The notes under the pieces: model-generated
Seen by the model: only the letters and a program-made list of their open reading frames with translations
What the model was told of the DNA's origin: nothing
Databases searched by the model: none
Program-made: the position numbers and the translations under genes
In this document: piece after piece, positions 17,675 through 27,163 of the stretch
Position numbering within the stretch: position 1 is the stretch's first letter
Layout: each line of letters opens with the position of its first letter
Source of the DNA: Segnochrobactrum spirostomi
GTDB taxonomy: Bacteria > Pseudomonadota > Alphaproteobacteria > Rhizobiales > Segnochrobactraceae
Direction of reading: 5' to 3'
NCBI RefSeq assembly: GCF_009600605.1
Contig: NZ_VWNA01000001.1
Location: 186,001-250,000 of the forward strand
DNA: 64,000 nucleotides

Positions 17675-19036
17675 GGCGGCCTTGCGCTCTGCTTTGAGCG
17701 CGGCGAGGCGCTTGCGGATCTCCGCGGAGCGGCCGGGGATCACCGCCTGACGGCCGCGCGCGACGGCGAGCGCATCGGCCGGGACATCCTCGACGATCGT
17801 GCTGCCGGCGGCGACGAGGGCACCATCGCCGATCGCGACCGGCGCGACGAGCGCCGAGTTCGAGCCGATGAAGGCGCCCGCGCCGATATCGGTGTGGTGT
17901 TTGAGGAAGCCGTCGTAGTTGCAGGTGATCGTGCCGGCACCGATGTTCGCCCCGGCCCCGACCCGCGCGTCGCCGATATAGCTCAGGTGGCTGATCTTGG
18001 CGCCGGCCTCGACCTTTGCCGCCTTCACCTCGACGAAGTTGCCGACTTTCGCATCGGTCCCGAGATCGGCGCCCGGGCGCAGCCGAGCGAATGGGCCGAC
18101 AGTGGCGCCGCCGGCCACCCGCGCCCCTTCGAGATGCGAGAAGGCGTGGACTACCGCGCCGCTTTCGATGACGACGCCGGGGCCGAACACCACGTTCGGC
18201 TCGATCACGACATCGCGGCCGATGACGGTGTCATAGGCGAAGAAGACGGTCTCCGGCGCGATCATGGTGACGCCGGCGGCGAAGGCGTCGGCGCGGGCGC
18301 GGGCCTGGAACGCGGCTTCGCAGGCGGCGAGTTGGGCGCGGTCGTTGACGCCGAGCACCTCCTGCTCGTCGACGATCTCGACGCCCACCGAGAGGCCGGC
18401 CGCGGCGGCGAGCCCGATCACGTCGGTCAGGTAGAATTCGCCCTTGGCGTTGTCGTTGCCGATGGCGTCGAGGAGCGGCAGCACATGGAGGCCGCGGAAG
18501 GCGAGAATGCCGGAATTGCACAGACGGACGGCGCGCTCGGCCGCGCTCGCATCCTTCTCCTCGCGGATGGCGACGAGCCTGTCGCCGTCCATGAGCAGAC
18601 GGCCGTAGCCGGTCGGATCGGCCGCCTCGAAGCCGAGCACGACGAGATCGGCCCCGTCCGCGATGCGGGCGCGCAGGCGCTCGAGCGTCTCCGGCCGCAC
18701 CAGCGGGGCGTCGCCGTAGAGCACCACCACGTCGTCGGCACCATGTTCCAGGGCGGCCCGCGCCTGGAGCATCGCATGGGCGGTGCCGCGACGCTCCTCC
18801 TGGACGAAAACCTCCGTCTCGCCCGGCAGCGCCCCGACGGCCTTGCGCACGGCGTCGGCGCCGTGGCCGATGACGAGGGCGATCCGGTCGGCGCCGGCCG
18901 ACCGCGCCGCGGCGAGCACATGGCCGACCATCGGCCGGCCGCCCACGGCATGGAGAACCTTCGGCAGCGAGGATCGCATCCGGGTTCCCTCCCCGGCCGC
19001 GAGAATGACGGCGAGACAGGAGCGGCGTGCGGTCAT
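17666..19036 (-). CDS. glmU: Bifunctional GlmU (UTP:GlcNAc-1-P uridylyltransferase / GlcN-1-P acetyltransferase)
   Basis: Two-step enzyme of 456 residues that acetylates glucosamine-1-phosphate and then makes UDP-GlcNAc. The N-terminal pyrophosphorylase has [19 protein letters not shown] and the [11 protein letters not shown] block. The C-terminal part is a left-handed beta helix, seen as repeated hexapeptides such as [20 protein letters not shown] and [16 protein letters not shown]. The ATG at 19036 (MTARRSC) begins right before the nucleotidyltransferase fold; 24 extra in-frame codons upstream are not supported. Together with the downstream glmS it covers most of UDP-GlcNAc synthesis (glmM is not in the window). 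Confidence 0.96.
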   Translation of the reverse strand: MTARRSCLAVILAAGEGTRMRSSLPKVLHAVGGRPMVGHVLAAARSAGADRIALVIGHGADAVRKAVGALPGETEVFVQEERRGTAHAMLQARAALEHGADDVVVLYGDAPLVRPETLERLRARIADGADLVVLGFEAADPTGYGRLLMDGDRLVAIREEKDASAAERAVRLCNSGILAFRGLHVLPLLDAIGNDNAKGEFYLTDVIGLAAAAGLSVGVEIVDEQEVLGVNDRAQLAACEAAFQARARADAFAAGVTMIAPETVFFAYDTVIGRDVVIEPNVVFGPGVVIESGAVVHAFSHLEGARVAGGATVGPFARLRPGADLGTDAKVGNFVEVKAAKVEAGAKISHLSYIGDARVGAGANIGAGTITCNYDGFLKHHTDIGAGAFIGSNSALVAPVAIGDGALVAAGSTIVEDVPADALAVARGRQAVIPGRSAEIRKRLAALKAERKAAKD

Positions 19037-19189
19037 GGCGATCCTCCGGGCATCTCTCCGCCACGTGCGGAGCGCTCCGCTTCTGCCACACTCGCCGCGC
19101 TTGCCCAAGTGCCGAGGGTTCGCACAAGCACGGAGGCTTGCCCATGGAGGGGTGGCGCCGTGCCGGCCCGAATCTGGGCCAGCAATACG

Positions 19190-20044
19190 TCAGGGCGATC
19201 CGGGAGGCACGTTTGCCGGGATCTCCCCGCCCCGAACCTCCCCCGCGACATCGAAGAACTTGGCGGGCTCGATGCGCGACCAGCCTTGATCGAACGGGCG
19301 GCCGAGCACGATGCCAAGCACCATGACGACGACGAGCGCGGTCGCCGCCGTCATGAAGCCCGTTTGAATCGGATGCGCCGAATGGGTCACCGCGACGCCG
19401 ACGATCAAGACGAGCCCGAGACCGATCGCCAGATAGAGCTTGCCGTAGGCGGAGCCATCAATGGCGATCACGATGCGGCGGGTGCGGGCATCGAACGCCT
19501 TGCCGGAGAGATCGTAGATGTTGCGCAGGATGATCTGATCGTCCGGATTGTCGGAATGCCGGCTCGTCAGCGTCTGGATGGCGTAGAGCCTGCCGCGAGC
19601 TTCCTGGCCGATCGGATAATCCGGGCTGTGGATCGTGGCGAGGATCGGCCACTCGTCGGTCTCGACGATCCGCGCATAGGCGACGATGTCGCCGCGGATC
19701 TCGGACTTCGCCGGCTCCGTCAGTCCGCCCGCGAGCGACCACATGCGCGACAGCGCCCGCGCCTCGTCGTTGACGGCTCTGAGCGCATCGACGTTGCTCG
19801 CCCACACATCGGCGGTCAGAAACGCGGCCGACAGGCCGAAGATGCCGCCGATCGGGCTCAGGATCGAAGCGGAGATACCGATGAACGCTTTCGGAAAGCG
19901 CGCCTTCACGAAGAGGACGACGGCGAATACCACGACCGCATAGAGCATCACGAAGGCCGTCACGACCAGCGCCTCGCCGAAGGCGGAGAAGTGATCGTGA
20001 ACCCATTCGAGCGGCGTGAAGAATCCCTGCAGGAAGGTGTTCAT
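19190..20044 (-). CDS. DUF4239 (bestrophin-like) membrane protein
   Basis: A 284-residue protein with two N-terminal hydrophobic segments (about 24-46 and 55-78) and two near the C-terminus (about 203-222 and 229-250). The middle is soluble and contains DVWASNVDALRAVNDEARALSRMW, typical of the DUF4239 family. No activity is established for the family. The ATG at 20044 is the first start before the first membrane segment; a long in-frame extension upstream is antisense to the next gene and is rejected. It is upstream of glmU on the same strand, 153 nt away, without evidence for a shared role. Confidence 0.8.
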   Translation of the reverse strand: MNTFLQGFFTPLEWVHDHFSAFGEALVVTAFVMLYAVVVFAVVLFVKARFPKAFIGISASILSPIGGIFGLSAAFLTADVWASNVDALRAVNDEARALSRMWSLAGGLTEPAKSEIRGDIVAYARIVETDEWPILATIHSPDYPIGQEARGRLYAIQTLTSRHSDNPDDQIILRNIYDLSGKAFDARTRRIVIAIDGSAYGKLYLAIGLGLVLIVGVAVTHSAHPIQTGFMTAATALVVVMVLGIVLGRPFDQGWSRIEPAKFFDVAGEVRGGEIPANVPPGSP

Positions 20045-20285
20045 GCCCGCGTGTCCCCGATCCGGGGCGCGTCCTGCCACCCCGCCTTCATGGCGCCTCG
20101 GCGGGAGACTTAGCTCGTGATTGTAACGGCGCGAAAAAGGCGGGCGGCCGGAACGCAGCCGCTTGTGACGGCTTGTTGCATGGAGGTCGCAGGCGCGCCT
20201 TATGTATGGTCTTTCAGAAGGCAGTGGCGTTATCTGCCCCCGCCGCCCTCGGCCACGTGATCCTTTCGTTCTCGGAGAATACCGG

Positions 20286-21548
20286 ATGTCGCCTGCCGCC
20301 CCGTCCCGCCGCCCGTCCCGCTCCCGGCAGGCTTTGCGCCGTTCGCTCGCCGCGCTTCTCCTGACGAGCGCGCTCGCGTCCCCCGCCTTCGCCGCGCCGA
20401 AGACCGGCAACCCGATCGCCGACGCGTTCCTCGCGAGCCTCGAAGCCCGCGGCCTCGAGAACATCCAGGTCGGCGCCGTCACCGGGGGACCGGGCACCGC
20501 CGACATCAGCACGCTGACCGGCGAACTGAAGCCCGAGCCGCCGAAGCCGCCCGAGCCGTCCGCCGACGGCACCCCGGCCCCGCAGCCGCCGGCGCCCCCG
20601 CCGCCGCAGAAGGTCACGGTCGAGCACGTCCTGATCGACAAGGCGACCGCCGACGGCGGCCGGGTGAAGGCCGACGTTCTCGACCTCAAGGGCCTGTCGC
20701 TAGTCGACGGGGAGGACACCGTCACGATCGGCGAGATCACCGCCGACGGCGTCGAGATTCCCTCGGCCGCCGACATCGCGGCGGCGCCGAACTCCACTAA
20801 GGGTCAGGCCACCTACAAGCACGCCCAGCTCACCGACATCCTGATCCGCGGCAAGGACAATTATCAGGTCCCGATCCGCTCCATCACGATGGAGACCGAC
20901 GACATCGCGAACGGCGTGCCGCACAAGGTCTCGCTCGCGATCAACGACGTCTCTGTCAACGTCGCGAACATGCCGGACGACGACACCCGCAAGCAGTTGA
21001 CCCGTCTCGGCTACACCTCCCTCGATCTGTCGCTCCAGGCGAGCGGCACCTGGGACGAGGCCAAGGCGACGGCGAACCTCGACACCTTCCAGTTCGGCGG
21101 TCCGGGCATCGGCACGCTGACGCTCACCGGTTCGTTCGGCGGCGTGACCGCGGACGCGATCGCCAAGCTCGAATCGGCCAAGACCCCGGACGAGACCACG
21201 CAGGTGCTCCAGTCCCTCACGGTCAATCGTCTGGACCTGAGCTTCAAGAACGATACCCTCGTCGAGCGTCTCCTCGATGCGCAGGCGAAGGACCAGGGCA
21301 CCACGCCGGCGACGATCGTCGAGCAACTCTCGGCGGCGCTCCCGCAGCTCCTGGCGCCGATCTCCGACGTGACGTTCCGCAACAAGGTGACCGACGCCGG
21401 CACGAACTTCCTCAAGGCGCCGAAGTCGATCACCGCCACGGTGGCCCCGCCCAAGCCGCTGCCGTTCGCCCAGGTTCTCGGCACCGCCATGATGGCGCCG
21501 CAGACCCTGCCGGACGTCCTCAATGCCGACGTGAAGGCGAACCAGTAA
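20286..21548 (+). CDS. Exported protein of unknown function (paralogue 1 of a tandem pair)
   Basis: A 420-residue protein with an Arg-rich start and a signal peptide that ends near SPAFA (about residue 36). The mature N-terminal part reads as ADAFLASLEARGLENIQVGAV, then a Pro-rich linker (about 84-107). The rest alternates short beta-like stretches (GRVKADVLDLKGLSL, TITMETDDIANGVPHK, LDLSLQASGTWDEAKATANL), ending in PFAQVLGTAMMAPQTLPDVL. It is related to the next gene: both open with a short amphipathic helix and close with a P-x-x-QV-G-AM-AP block. GGAG precedes the ATG at 20286. The pattern resembles AsmA/DUF945-like periplasmic beta proteins, but I cannot assign a family. Confidence 0.8.
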   Translation: MSPAAPSRRPSRSRQALRRSLAALLLTSALASPAFAAPKTGNPIADAFLASLEARGLENIQVGAVTGGPGTADISTLTGELKPEPPKPPEPSADGTPAPQPPAPPPPQKVTVEHVLIDKATADGGRVKADVLDLKGLSLVDGEDTVTIGEITADGVEIPSAADIAAAPNSTKGQATYKHAQLTDILIRGKDNYQVPIRSITMETDDIANGVPHKVSLAINDVSVNVANMPDDDTRKQLTRLGYTSLDLSLQASGTWDEAKATANLDTFQFGGPGIGTLTLTGSFGGVTADAIAKLESAKTPDETTQVLQSLTVNRLDLSFKNDTLVERLLDAQAKDQGTTPATIVEQLSAALPQLLAPISDVTFRNKVTDAGTNFLKAPKSITATVAPPKPLPFAQVLGTAMMAPQTLPDVLNADVKANQ

Positions 21549-21572
21549 CCTTTTGAAAGAGAAGGACCTTGC

Positions 21573-23858
21573 ATGCCGCTGCCAGCGCTCGATCCGACTA
21601 AGACGCGCGCCCTCCGGTCGTCGTTCGCGACGGTCCTTCTCGTCACCGCCTTCGCCGCTCCGGCGGCGCAGGCGGCCGACGGCCGCGCTGCGGCCGATCA
21701 ATGGCTCGCCGATCTCAAGGCCTTCAAGGGCGTCGAGGTGCGCGGCGGCACCATCACCGAGGAGGACGGCGGCCGGAAGGTCGTCGTCTCCAACGTCTCG
21801 ATCGATTGGAGCCACAGCTTCGATTTCGTGGTCCGCGACGAGACGGCCGATCAGGCGGATAGCACCACACCGGGCACGAAGACGCCCGGAGGCGACACCG
21901 CCGGAAAGCCCACCAAGTCCCACGTCGAGGTCAAGCTCGAGATCGAGCTGCCCAAGGTCACCTTCGAGGACTTCGCCGAGCACGACGGCCTCTACAGCGC
22001 CAAGCGGATCGACGTGCCCGCGGCCGACATCGTGATGGATGCCACGGGCGGCGCCGAACACCGGACCTTCTCTCAGAGCTACGCCCTCAAGGATCTCACC
22101 GCCGAGGGGGCCTCGTGGCCGCGCACGCCGGCGATTCCAGACGATCCCAAGCACCCCTTCTCGCGGTTCAAGCCGCTCATCGACGCCTCGGCAAAGCTAG
22201 CCCTGAAGCACTGGTCCGTCGGCGGCGCCACGATCGACACTGTGCAGGCCGGCACCCGGCAGACGACGACCTATGGCGGTCTCGAGGCGCGCGACATCGA
22301 CGAAGGGCGGATCGGCTCGATGATCGCCCGCGACTCGGCGACCCGCGCCACCGTGGATGAGCCGGCCGCGGCCGAAGCCGGCAAGAGCGACGCGGGCCCC
22401 GCCCCGCAGCAGACATTTTCGCTGGCCCAGAAGACGGCCGAGTACCGCAACTACGATTACGGCCTCTTGGCGCGCTCGCTGTTCGGCTCGCCGGAGACCG
22501 CCCGCGCCCCGGCCCAGCTGCTCGAATATGGCGGGGTCGAAGGCTTCACCATGGAATTCCCCGAGGCCTCGGTCTCGATCGCACGCGAATCGGTCGAACG
22601 GATGACCGCCGCCGTGCCCTCCGTCTCGGTCGCCGACCTGATCGACAAAGCGCTCTCGGGCGAGGAGATCGATCCCGTCGCGGCGAGCGACATCCTGATG
22701 ACCTATGCCGGCGGCTTCGCCGTCGGCCGCGTCGGGCTCAACGGGCTCGGCGTCGAGGGCGGGCCGGCGCGCGGCAAAATCGGCGAGATCGCCGCCAGCG
22801 GACTCGACGCCTCCGGCATCCGCGAGATCGCGGTTTCGGATGTCGCCATCGAGGAGAAAGGCGAGAAGAACACCTTCTCGCTCGGCCGCTTCGCCCTCAC
22901 CGACATCCGCTTCCCGACGAAGGCGGCGATCCTCGCGCTGATCAAGATCGGCGTCGCCCAGGCCGAGGTCGAGACCCCGAAGGACGAAGGCGCGCCGCCC
23001 GCCCCGGACGACGCTCCCGACGGCGGCCCCGACAAGGCGCCTCCCGCCGACAGCGGCGAGCCGAAGGTGCAGAAAACCGAGGCTGTGCCGGATCCGACGA
23101 CGCGCCAGATGCTCGACGCGGTCCCGATGCTCGGTGGCTTCACGATCGAGAAGGTGCGCTATGCGACGGAGGGATCGGACGCCCTGTCGCTGGACCGCCT
23201 CGCCCTCGCCCAGAGCGCGTTCGTGCCGCCGATCCCCACCGCCGTTTCGCTCAAGATCGCGAAGCTCGAGGTCCCCGAATACCTCCTGAAGAGCGGCGAG
23301 GACGACGAGACCTTCACCTATCTGAAGGAGCTCGGTCTCGTGCCGCTGCGCTTCGACGGCGAATTCGGCCTCAAGTGGGATGCGGCGACGGGCGACGCGA
23401 TGCTGTCGCCGTTCCGGGCGACGGTCGAGCACGGCGGCGTTCTCAACGCCTTCGTGGCGCTCGCGGGCGTGCCGCAATCGGTGTTCGAGAACCCCGACGA
23501 GGCGCAGACCGCACTGCCGAGCATCAGCGTGAAATCCGCCCACATCTCGCTCTCGAACGCCGAGGCGATCCAGCGGTTCATCGCCGCGCAGGCGAAGGAA
23601 AGCGGCCTTCCGGCCGACGCGCTGACGACCGGTCTCGTCCAGACCGCTCAGGAGATGGTGGCGGACGTTGCCGGCGAGGCCTTCGCCGCGCGGGTGAAGG
23701 TGGCGCTCGAGCGGTTCCTGAAGGATCCGACGGGCACACTGCGCTTCGAGGCGAAGCCAGCGGCGCCGGTTCCCCTCACCCAGGTCATCGGCGCGGCGAT
23801 GCTCGCCCCGTCGTCGCTGATCGGGCTGCTCTCGGTGGAGGCGACGGCGACGCGCTGA
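21573..23858 (+). CDS. Exported protein of unknown function (paralogue 2 of a tandem pair)
   Basis: A 761-residue protein beginning 24 nt after paralogue 1, with GAGAAGGA before the ATG, so the two are almost certainly co-transcribed. A signal peptide ends near AAQA (about 31). The mature protein starts ADQWLADLKAFKGVEVRGG, like paralogue 1, and ends PLTQVIGAAMLAPSSLIGLL, also like paralogue 1. It contains two internal stretches in which QMLDAVPMLGGFTIEKVRY and the YGGVEGFTMEFPEASVSI segments suggest repeated beta modules, and an Asp/Pro-rich linker (about 472-505). No catalytic motif is visible. A periplasmic structural or lipid-handling role is possible but unproven. Confidence 0.8.
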   Translation: MPLPALDPTKTRALRSSFATVLLVTAFAAPAAQAADGRAAADQWLADLKAFKGVEVRGGTITEEDGGRKVVVSNVSIDWSHSFDFVVRDETADQADSTTPGTKTPGGDTAGKPTKSHVEVKLEIELPKVTFEDFAEHDGLYSAKRIDVPAADIVMDATGGAEHRTFSQSYALKDLTAEGASWPRTPAIPDDPKHPFSRFKPLIDASAKLALKHWSVGGATIDTVQAGTRQTTTYGGLEARDIDEGRIGSMIARDSATRATVDEPAAAEAGKSDAGPAPQQTFSLAQKTAEYRNYDYGLLARSLFGSPETARAPAQLLEYGGVEGFTMEFPEASVSIARESVERMTAAVPSVSVADLIDKALSGEEIDPVAASDILMTYAGGFAVGRVGLNGLGVEGGPARGKIGEIAASGLDASGIREIAVSDVAIEEKGEKNTFSLGRFALTDIRFPTKAAILALIKIGVAQAEVETPKDEGAPPAPDDAPDGGPDKAPPADSGEPKVQKTEAVPDPTTRQMLDAVPMLGGFTIEKVRYATEGSDALSLDRLALAQSAFVPPIPTAVSLKIAKLEVPEYLLKSGEDDETFTYLKELGLVPLRFDGEFGLKWDAATGDAMLSPFRATVEHGGVLNAFVALAGVPQSVFENPDEAQTALPSISVKSAHISLSNAEAIQRFIAAQAKESGLPADALTTGLVQTAQEMVADVAGEAFAARVKVALERFLKDPTGTLRFEAKPAAPVPLTQVIGAAMLAPSSLIGLLSVEATATR

Positions 23859-23877
23859 GGTCGCGCCGCCGGCTCGC

Positions 23878-24363
23878 TCACGGGAGCGGCGACTTCATCC
23901 GGGCGTTCTCGATGTGATCGCCTGGCTTGAGGCCGATCCGGGTCGCCGTTCCGGCCTCCACCTCGAGCACGAAGCGCACGGGAAAGCCGGACGGGATGCC
24001 GACTTCCGAGAAGGGCACCGTGTCCTTGGCGATCCGCATCACGACGCCGTCGGAACGGATGAAGATCATGTCGAGGGAGAGCGGCGTGTTCTTCATCCAG
24101 AACGCGACGTCCTGATCGTTGCCGAAATCGAACAGCATGCCGGTGTTCGGCGCGAGGTGTTCGCGGAACATCAGCCCGCGGGCGCGGGAGTCGGGATTGT
24201 CGGCAATCTCCACGTCGAAGGTCGTATGGCCTTGCGACGTTACCGCCACGAGCGCCTCGTTGCCGGCCGCGAGGGCCGGCGCGAGGGACGACAGGCCGAC
24301 CAGAAAACCGGCGAGAAGCACGAAGCCGGCGGCGATGCGCGCGAGCGCCGAAACGGAACGCAT
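23878..24363 (-). CDS. DUF192 family exported protein
   Basis: A 161-residue protein with a signal peptide (about 1-34, ending ALAAG) followed by one DUF192 domain. Characteristic segments are VEIADNPDSRARGLMFRE, NTGMLFDFG, FWMKNTPLSLDMIFI and a closing VEAGTATRIGLKPGDHI. The family is widespread and its function is unknown. The ATG at 24363 (MRSVSALARI) starts the signal peptide; the longer frame upstream has no such feature. It lies downstream of the cold-shock gene on the same strand, an order found in many alphaproteobacteria. Confidence 0.92.
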   Translation of the reverse strand: MRSVSALARIAAGFVLLAGFLVGLSSLAPALAAGNEALVAVTSQGHTTFDVEIADNPDSRARGLMFREHLAPNTGMLFDFGNDQDVAFWMKNTPLSLDMIFIRSDGVVMRIAKDTVPFSEVGIPSGFPVRFVLEVEAGTATRIGLKPGDHIENARMKSPLP

Positions 24364-24640
24364 AGGCCCTACCAGACAGAGAGATGAGGATCGGACGGGT
24401 TCGACGGGCCGTCCCAGCCCTACGGCACGGAGCCGAAGAGCAGGAACACGGACACGACGTCGAGAGCGAGGCAGGGGATCGCGCCGAATTTTCGGCAGCG
24501 TTGCGGGAATGAAGATATTTCGCGCTTGTCCGCCGCCAAGCTCAGGGGCTCGCGCGGATACGCCGGGCGTCCCCACGGAGCGCTGAGCAGCCGGACCCGG
24601 CTCATGATCGCCACGGTTGCCGCGGCGGGTAACCCATTTG

Positions 24641-24657
24641 GGCGTCCCCCGCGGGGG
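24641..24657 (-). terminator. Possible terminator hairpin after the cold-shock gene
   Basis: Short GC hairpin CGTCCCC-CGC-GGGGGCG (one T-G pair) just beyond the cold-shock stop. There is no T-tract on the minus strand, so factor-independent termination is uncertain. Confidence 0.35.
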
Positions 24658-24660
24658 CGA

Positions 24661-25242
24661 TCAGTGCGACTGGGGGATCGCGTTGCCGCCTTCGGGGCGG
24701 ATCTCGGCGGCCATCAGGCCCTTCGGGCCGTTGCCGAAGCGCACCATCACCAATTGGCCTGGACGCAGCTCGGTCAAGCCGTAGCGGCGCAGGGTCTCCA
24801 TGTGGACAAAGATGTCCTCGGTGCCGTCGCCCCGCGTGAGGAAGCCGAAGCCCTTCACGCGGTTGAACCATTTCACCCGGGCGCGCTCGAGGCCGCTGGT
24901 CGGCGTGACCTGGACGTTGGTGCGCTGGGGCGGCAACTGCGCCGGGTGCGGCGCCTGGGATTCGTCCATCGAGAGGACGCGCAGCGCTTGAAGGCCTTTC
25001 GGCCGATCGAGCACCTCGCAAACGATGCGGGCGCCCTCATAGGCGGTCTGGAACCCGTCGCGCCGGAGACAGCTCACGTGGAGGAGGATGTCCGGCAGAC
25101 CGTTGTCCGGAACGATGAAGCCATAACCCTTGGCGACATCGAACCATTTGATGACGCCGGCGACTTCGACGACGCTCGCCTCGTCCTCGTGGAGCAACGC
25201 GACATCGATTTCACTCGGCTCGGTCGAGACTTTGGCGCCCAT
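24661..25242 (-). CDS. Two-domain cold-shock (CspA-family) nucleic-acid binding protein
   Basis: A 193-residue protein with two cold-shock domains. The first has [16 protein letters not shown] with RNP1-like KGYGFI at 38-43 and DILLHV at 51-56. The second has [14 protein letters not shown] with KGFGFL at 130-135 and DIFVHM at 143-148. The Lys-Trp-Phe core and aromatic RNA-binding residues are kept in both. Double-CSD proteins of this length are typical of Hyphomicrobiales. The ATG at 25242 has GGGAAG about 7 nt upstream; another ATG six codons earlier is possible. RNA chaperone activity is inferred from the family. Confidence 0.92.
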   Translation of the reverse strand: MGAKVSTEPSEIDVALLHEDEASVVEVAGVIKWFDVAKGYGFIVPDNGLPDILLHVSCLRRDGFQTAYEGARIVCEVLDRPKGLQALRVLSMDESQAPHPAQLPPQRTNVQVTPTSGLERARVKWFNRVKGFGFLTRGDGTEDIFVHMETLRRYGLTELRPGQLVMVRFGNGPKGLMAAEIRPEGGNAIPQSH

Positions 25243-25502
25243 ACGCGGCTTCCCGATCATTCACTTCGCACGGAGCGAACCTTACCAAATTGTAACGAGA
25301 ATAGCACCGCCACCTCGGTCCACCAGTCTTTTTTCACAGTGTTGAAGGTGGGTCACCTCGTTTTGTGATGTGTTCGCGAGGTTTCATTAAATGATACTCA
25401 TATGTATCTTTGTCTATTGCGGGCAGTTGGCGGCGTCGGCGCGTGGCTCTATGAAAGAGGCGGTTTCCTCGTTCCTGGTCGCAGCCCCTCCGGAGCCTTG
25501 CC

Positions 25503-25961
25503 ATGCGCTACCTACACACGATGATTCGCGTGTCCGATCTCGACGCCTCGCTCGACTTTTTCCGCCGCATTCTCGGCATGACGGAGGTCCGTCGCATGGA
25601 GAGCGAGAAAGGCCGTTTCACCCTCGTCTATCTCGCCGCCGACGAGGACGTGGAGCGCAGCCGGGCCGAAGCCGCGCCCCTCGTCGAGCTCACCTACAAC
25701 TGGGACCCGGAAGTCTACGGTGAGGGCCGCAATTTCGGCCACCTCGCCTTCGAGGTCGACGACATCTACGCGACCTGCGCCAAGCTCGCCGCCGAGGGCG
25801 TCACCATCAACCGCCCGCCCCGCGACGGCCACATGGCCTTCTTCCGCACCCCGGACAACATCTCGATCGAACTGCTCCAGAAGGGCGGCTCCCTGCCCCG
25901 GCCGAGCCGTGGGCCTCGATGCCGAACACCGGCCACTGGTGAGCCGCGCGGAGGCTCGTAA
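25503..25961 (+). CDS. gloA: Lactoylglutathione lyase (glyoxalase I)
   Basis: Isomerises the methylglyoxal-glutathione hemithioacetal to lactoylglutathione. It has 152 residues. All four metal ligands expected for glyoxalase I are present: His5 (MRYLH), Glu62 (LVELTYNW), His80 (FGHLAFEV) and Glu123 (SIELLQK). The [10 protein letters not shown] and [10 protein letters not shown] segments match GloA closely. The last 20 or so residues after [10 protein letters not shown] are Pro/Arg-rich and may be a non-conserved tail. It lies 1.6 kb from an old yellow enzyme gene, recalling the E. coli nemRA-gloA electrophile operon. Confidence 0.93.
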   Translation: MRYLHTMIRVSDLDASLDFFRRILGMTEVRRMESEKGRFTLVYLAADEDVERSRAEAAPLVELTYNWDPEVYGEGRNFGHLAFEVDDIYATCAKLAAEGVTINRPPRDGHMAFFRTPDNISIELLQKGGSLPRPSRGPRCRTPATGEPRGGS

Positions 25962-26038
25962 GCCCGCGGCGGCTCCGACATCCCCTCCGTCTCCGCCGCG
26001 GCCGTCTCGCAGCCGCTGCCACTCCGCCCTCCTTCGTC

Positions 26039-26061
26039 ATCCCCGCCCTTGTGGCGGGGAT
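26039..26061 (+). repeat. Dispersed palindrome, CTTGT loop; probable gloA terminator
   Basis: Perfect 9-bp arms ATCCCCGCC / GGCGGGGAT around the loop CTTGT, preceded by CGTC. The same layout (CGTC, arm, CTCGT or CTTGT, arm) recurs at 36567, 36841, 36766 and 49604. It lacks a T-tract here. Confidence 0.7.
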
Positions 26062-26097
26062 CCAGGGGCGGCAGGCGCGGCGCTCGCGCCCCCGGGT

Positions 26098-26114
26098 CCC
26101 GGGACGAGCCTGGG
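26098..26114 (-). repeat. Dispersed palindrome, inverted copy (ACGAG loop)
   Basis: CCCGGG-ACGAG-CCTGGG; on the minus strand it reads CCCAGG-CTCGT-CCCGGG. One mismatch in the arms. Same repeat family as the palindrome at 26039. Confidence 0.55.
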
Positions 26115-26201
26115 GAAGACGAGGGAGAGGGCTTTGGCGGCCACCTTCCCGTCCCGACTTTTTCCAAGGCGAAGTTTTCCGCAACTGCGTTGCGCCGGGT
26201 G

Positions 26202-26230
26202 CTTGCCCGCCGCGTCTCGCCCCTCTATAA
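26202..26230 (+). promoter_or_regulatory. Promoter of tRNA-Glu
   Basis: A -35 CTTGCC (26202-26207) and a -10 CTATAA (26225-26230) are separated by exactly 17 nt and end 39 nt before the tRNA. This matches the usual alphaproteobacterial housekeeping promoter pattern. Confidence 0.75.
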
Positions 26231-26269
26231 ACCCGGCCACCGACGCGGGCTTCCCGCGCGACAAGGCAT

Positions 26270-26344
26270 GCGCCCTTCGTCTATCGGTCAGGACGCCACC
26301 CTTTCACGGTGGAGAGAGGGGTTCGATTCCCCTAGGGCGCGCCA
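26270..26344 (+). tRNA. tRNA-Glu (anticodon TTC)
   Basis: The acceptor stem GCGCCCT (26270-26276) pairs with AGGGCGC (26334-26340), discriminator G at 26341 and encoded CCA at 26342-26344. The anticodon stem CCACC/GGTGG encloses CTTTCAC with TTC at 26303-26305. The T-arm has GGTTCGATTCC. All four arms fold without mismatch of note. Confidence 0.97.
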
Positions 26345-26636
26345 CTCATTCCTCGTTTCATCTTTGTGAAATCGCTGATTGTCCGTGTCAGGGCGCCGTC
26401 CTGTAGAGCGGCACCCGGCCCGTCGGCACAAGCTGAAGAAGAATGTGAAAGCGCGGCCATAGCCTTGAAGACGGCATAGATGCCGTCACTTCAGACGCCC
26501 AGATTCAGGTCCGTCCCGTTCGTCCCCGTCGCCTCATCGAAGGCATCCGCGAAATTGTCTTCGAGTGCGATCACGGCCAGGGGATGGGCGATCAGGTCTG
26601 CTGCGCTCTGTCGAACATTGTATGCGGGCGCCCGCT

Positions 26637-27002
26637 TCAGAACGCCCCCACCTTGATCTGCACGGAATCGCAGTCGACGTGGGGGTCGGCCTCCGCGAGG
26701 CGCAACACCTGGTCGAGGAGGCCGGGGAAGGCGCCGTCGAGTTCGCGGCGGATCGAGATGTGACAGCGCGTGCCGGTCTTGCGGTAATGAATGAGCCCCG
26801 CCTCGCGCAGCACCTTGATGTGGTGGCTCAGGGTCGACTTGCAGACGCCGACGTCGAGTTCGCCCCAGCCGTGCTCGCTGCCCGACTTGGACAGCCGCGC
26901 GACGATCGCGAGCCGCGTCGGATCGCTCAAGGCGCCGAGCACGTCGGTCAGGGCAATCTCCTGAAGCGCGGGACAAGCCGGGGATGGGGTCGGTTTACGC
27001 AT
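26637..27002 (-). CDS. ArsR-type winged-helix transcriptional regulator
   Basis: A 121-residue HTH protein. The pattern VLGALSDPTRLAIVARLSK and then CKSTLSHHIKVLREAGLIHYRKTGTR is the typical ArsR/SmtB helix-turn-helix with wing. Three Cys (10, 54, 80) are present; Cys54 sits at the start of the recognition helix, in a place where some relatives bind metal or sense oxidants, but no complete metal site is evident. The ATG at 27002 is chosen because the upstream in-frame extension has no homology-like pattern. It is divergent from a SnoaL-like gene (162 nt between starts) that it may control. Confidence 0.9.
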   Translation of the reverse strand: MRKPTPSPACPALQEIALTDVLGALSDPTRLAIVARLSKSGSEHGWGELDVGVCKSTLSHHIKVLREAGLIHYRKTGTRCHISIRRELDGAFPGLLDQVLRLAEADPHVDCDSVQIKVGAF

Positions 27003-27163
27003 CACGGCATCATAGGGGCAAGCCCCGGCCCTCTCAAACATTGCGTGGCGGGCGATCCGGTCCCGAGCAGACGGCACGAGATCGGAGGGCTCCATCGCCT
27101 TTGACGCCGTCGCCATACAAGGCCGATAAGGTCCGCGCCTCAGCGGTTCGAAGCGAGCGAACG

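Larger units (their letters stand above)
25962..26201. other. Intergenic region with dispersed palindromes
   Basis: The space between gloA and the tRNA-Glu promoter has no credible gene. It holds a perfect palindrome (26039-26061) and a second, weaker one in inverted orientation (26098-26114), both members of the CTCGT/CTTGT-loop repeat family. Confidence 0.6.

Noticed and set aside
24420-24614. 64-codon minus-strand frame with a hydrophobic end
   Set aside because: It lies between the cold-shock and DUF192 genes. It has no ribosome site and no recognisable pattern, so I left it out.
26491-26976. 161-codon minus-strand frame around the ArsR-type gene
   Set aside because: It overlaps the ArsR-type gene in another frame and is Arg/Pro-rich. 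The ArsR frame has the clear HTH.
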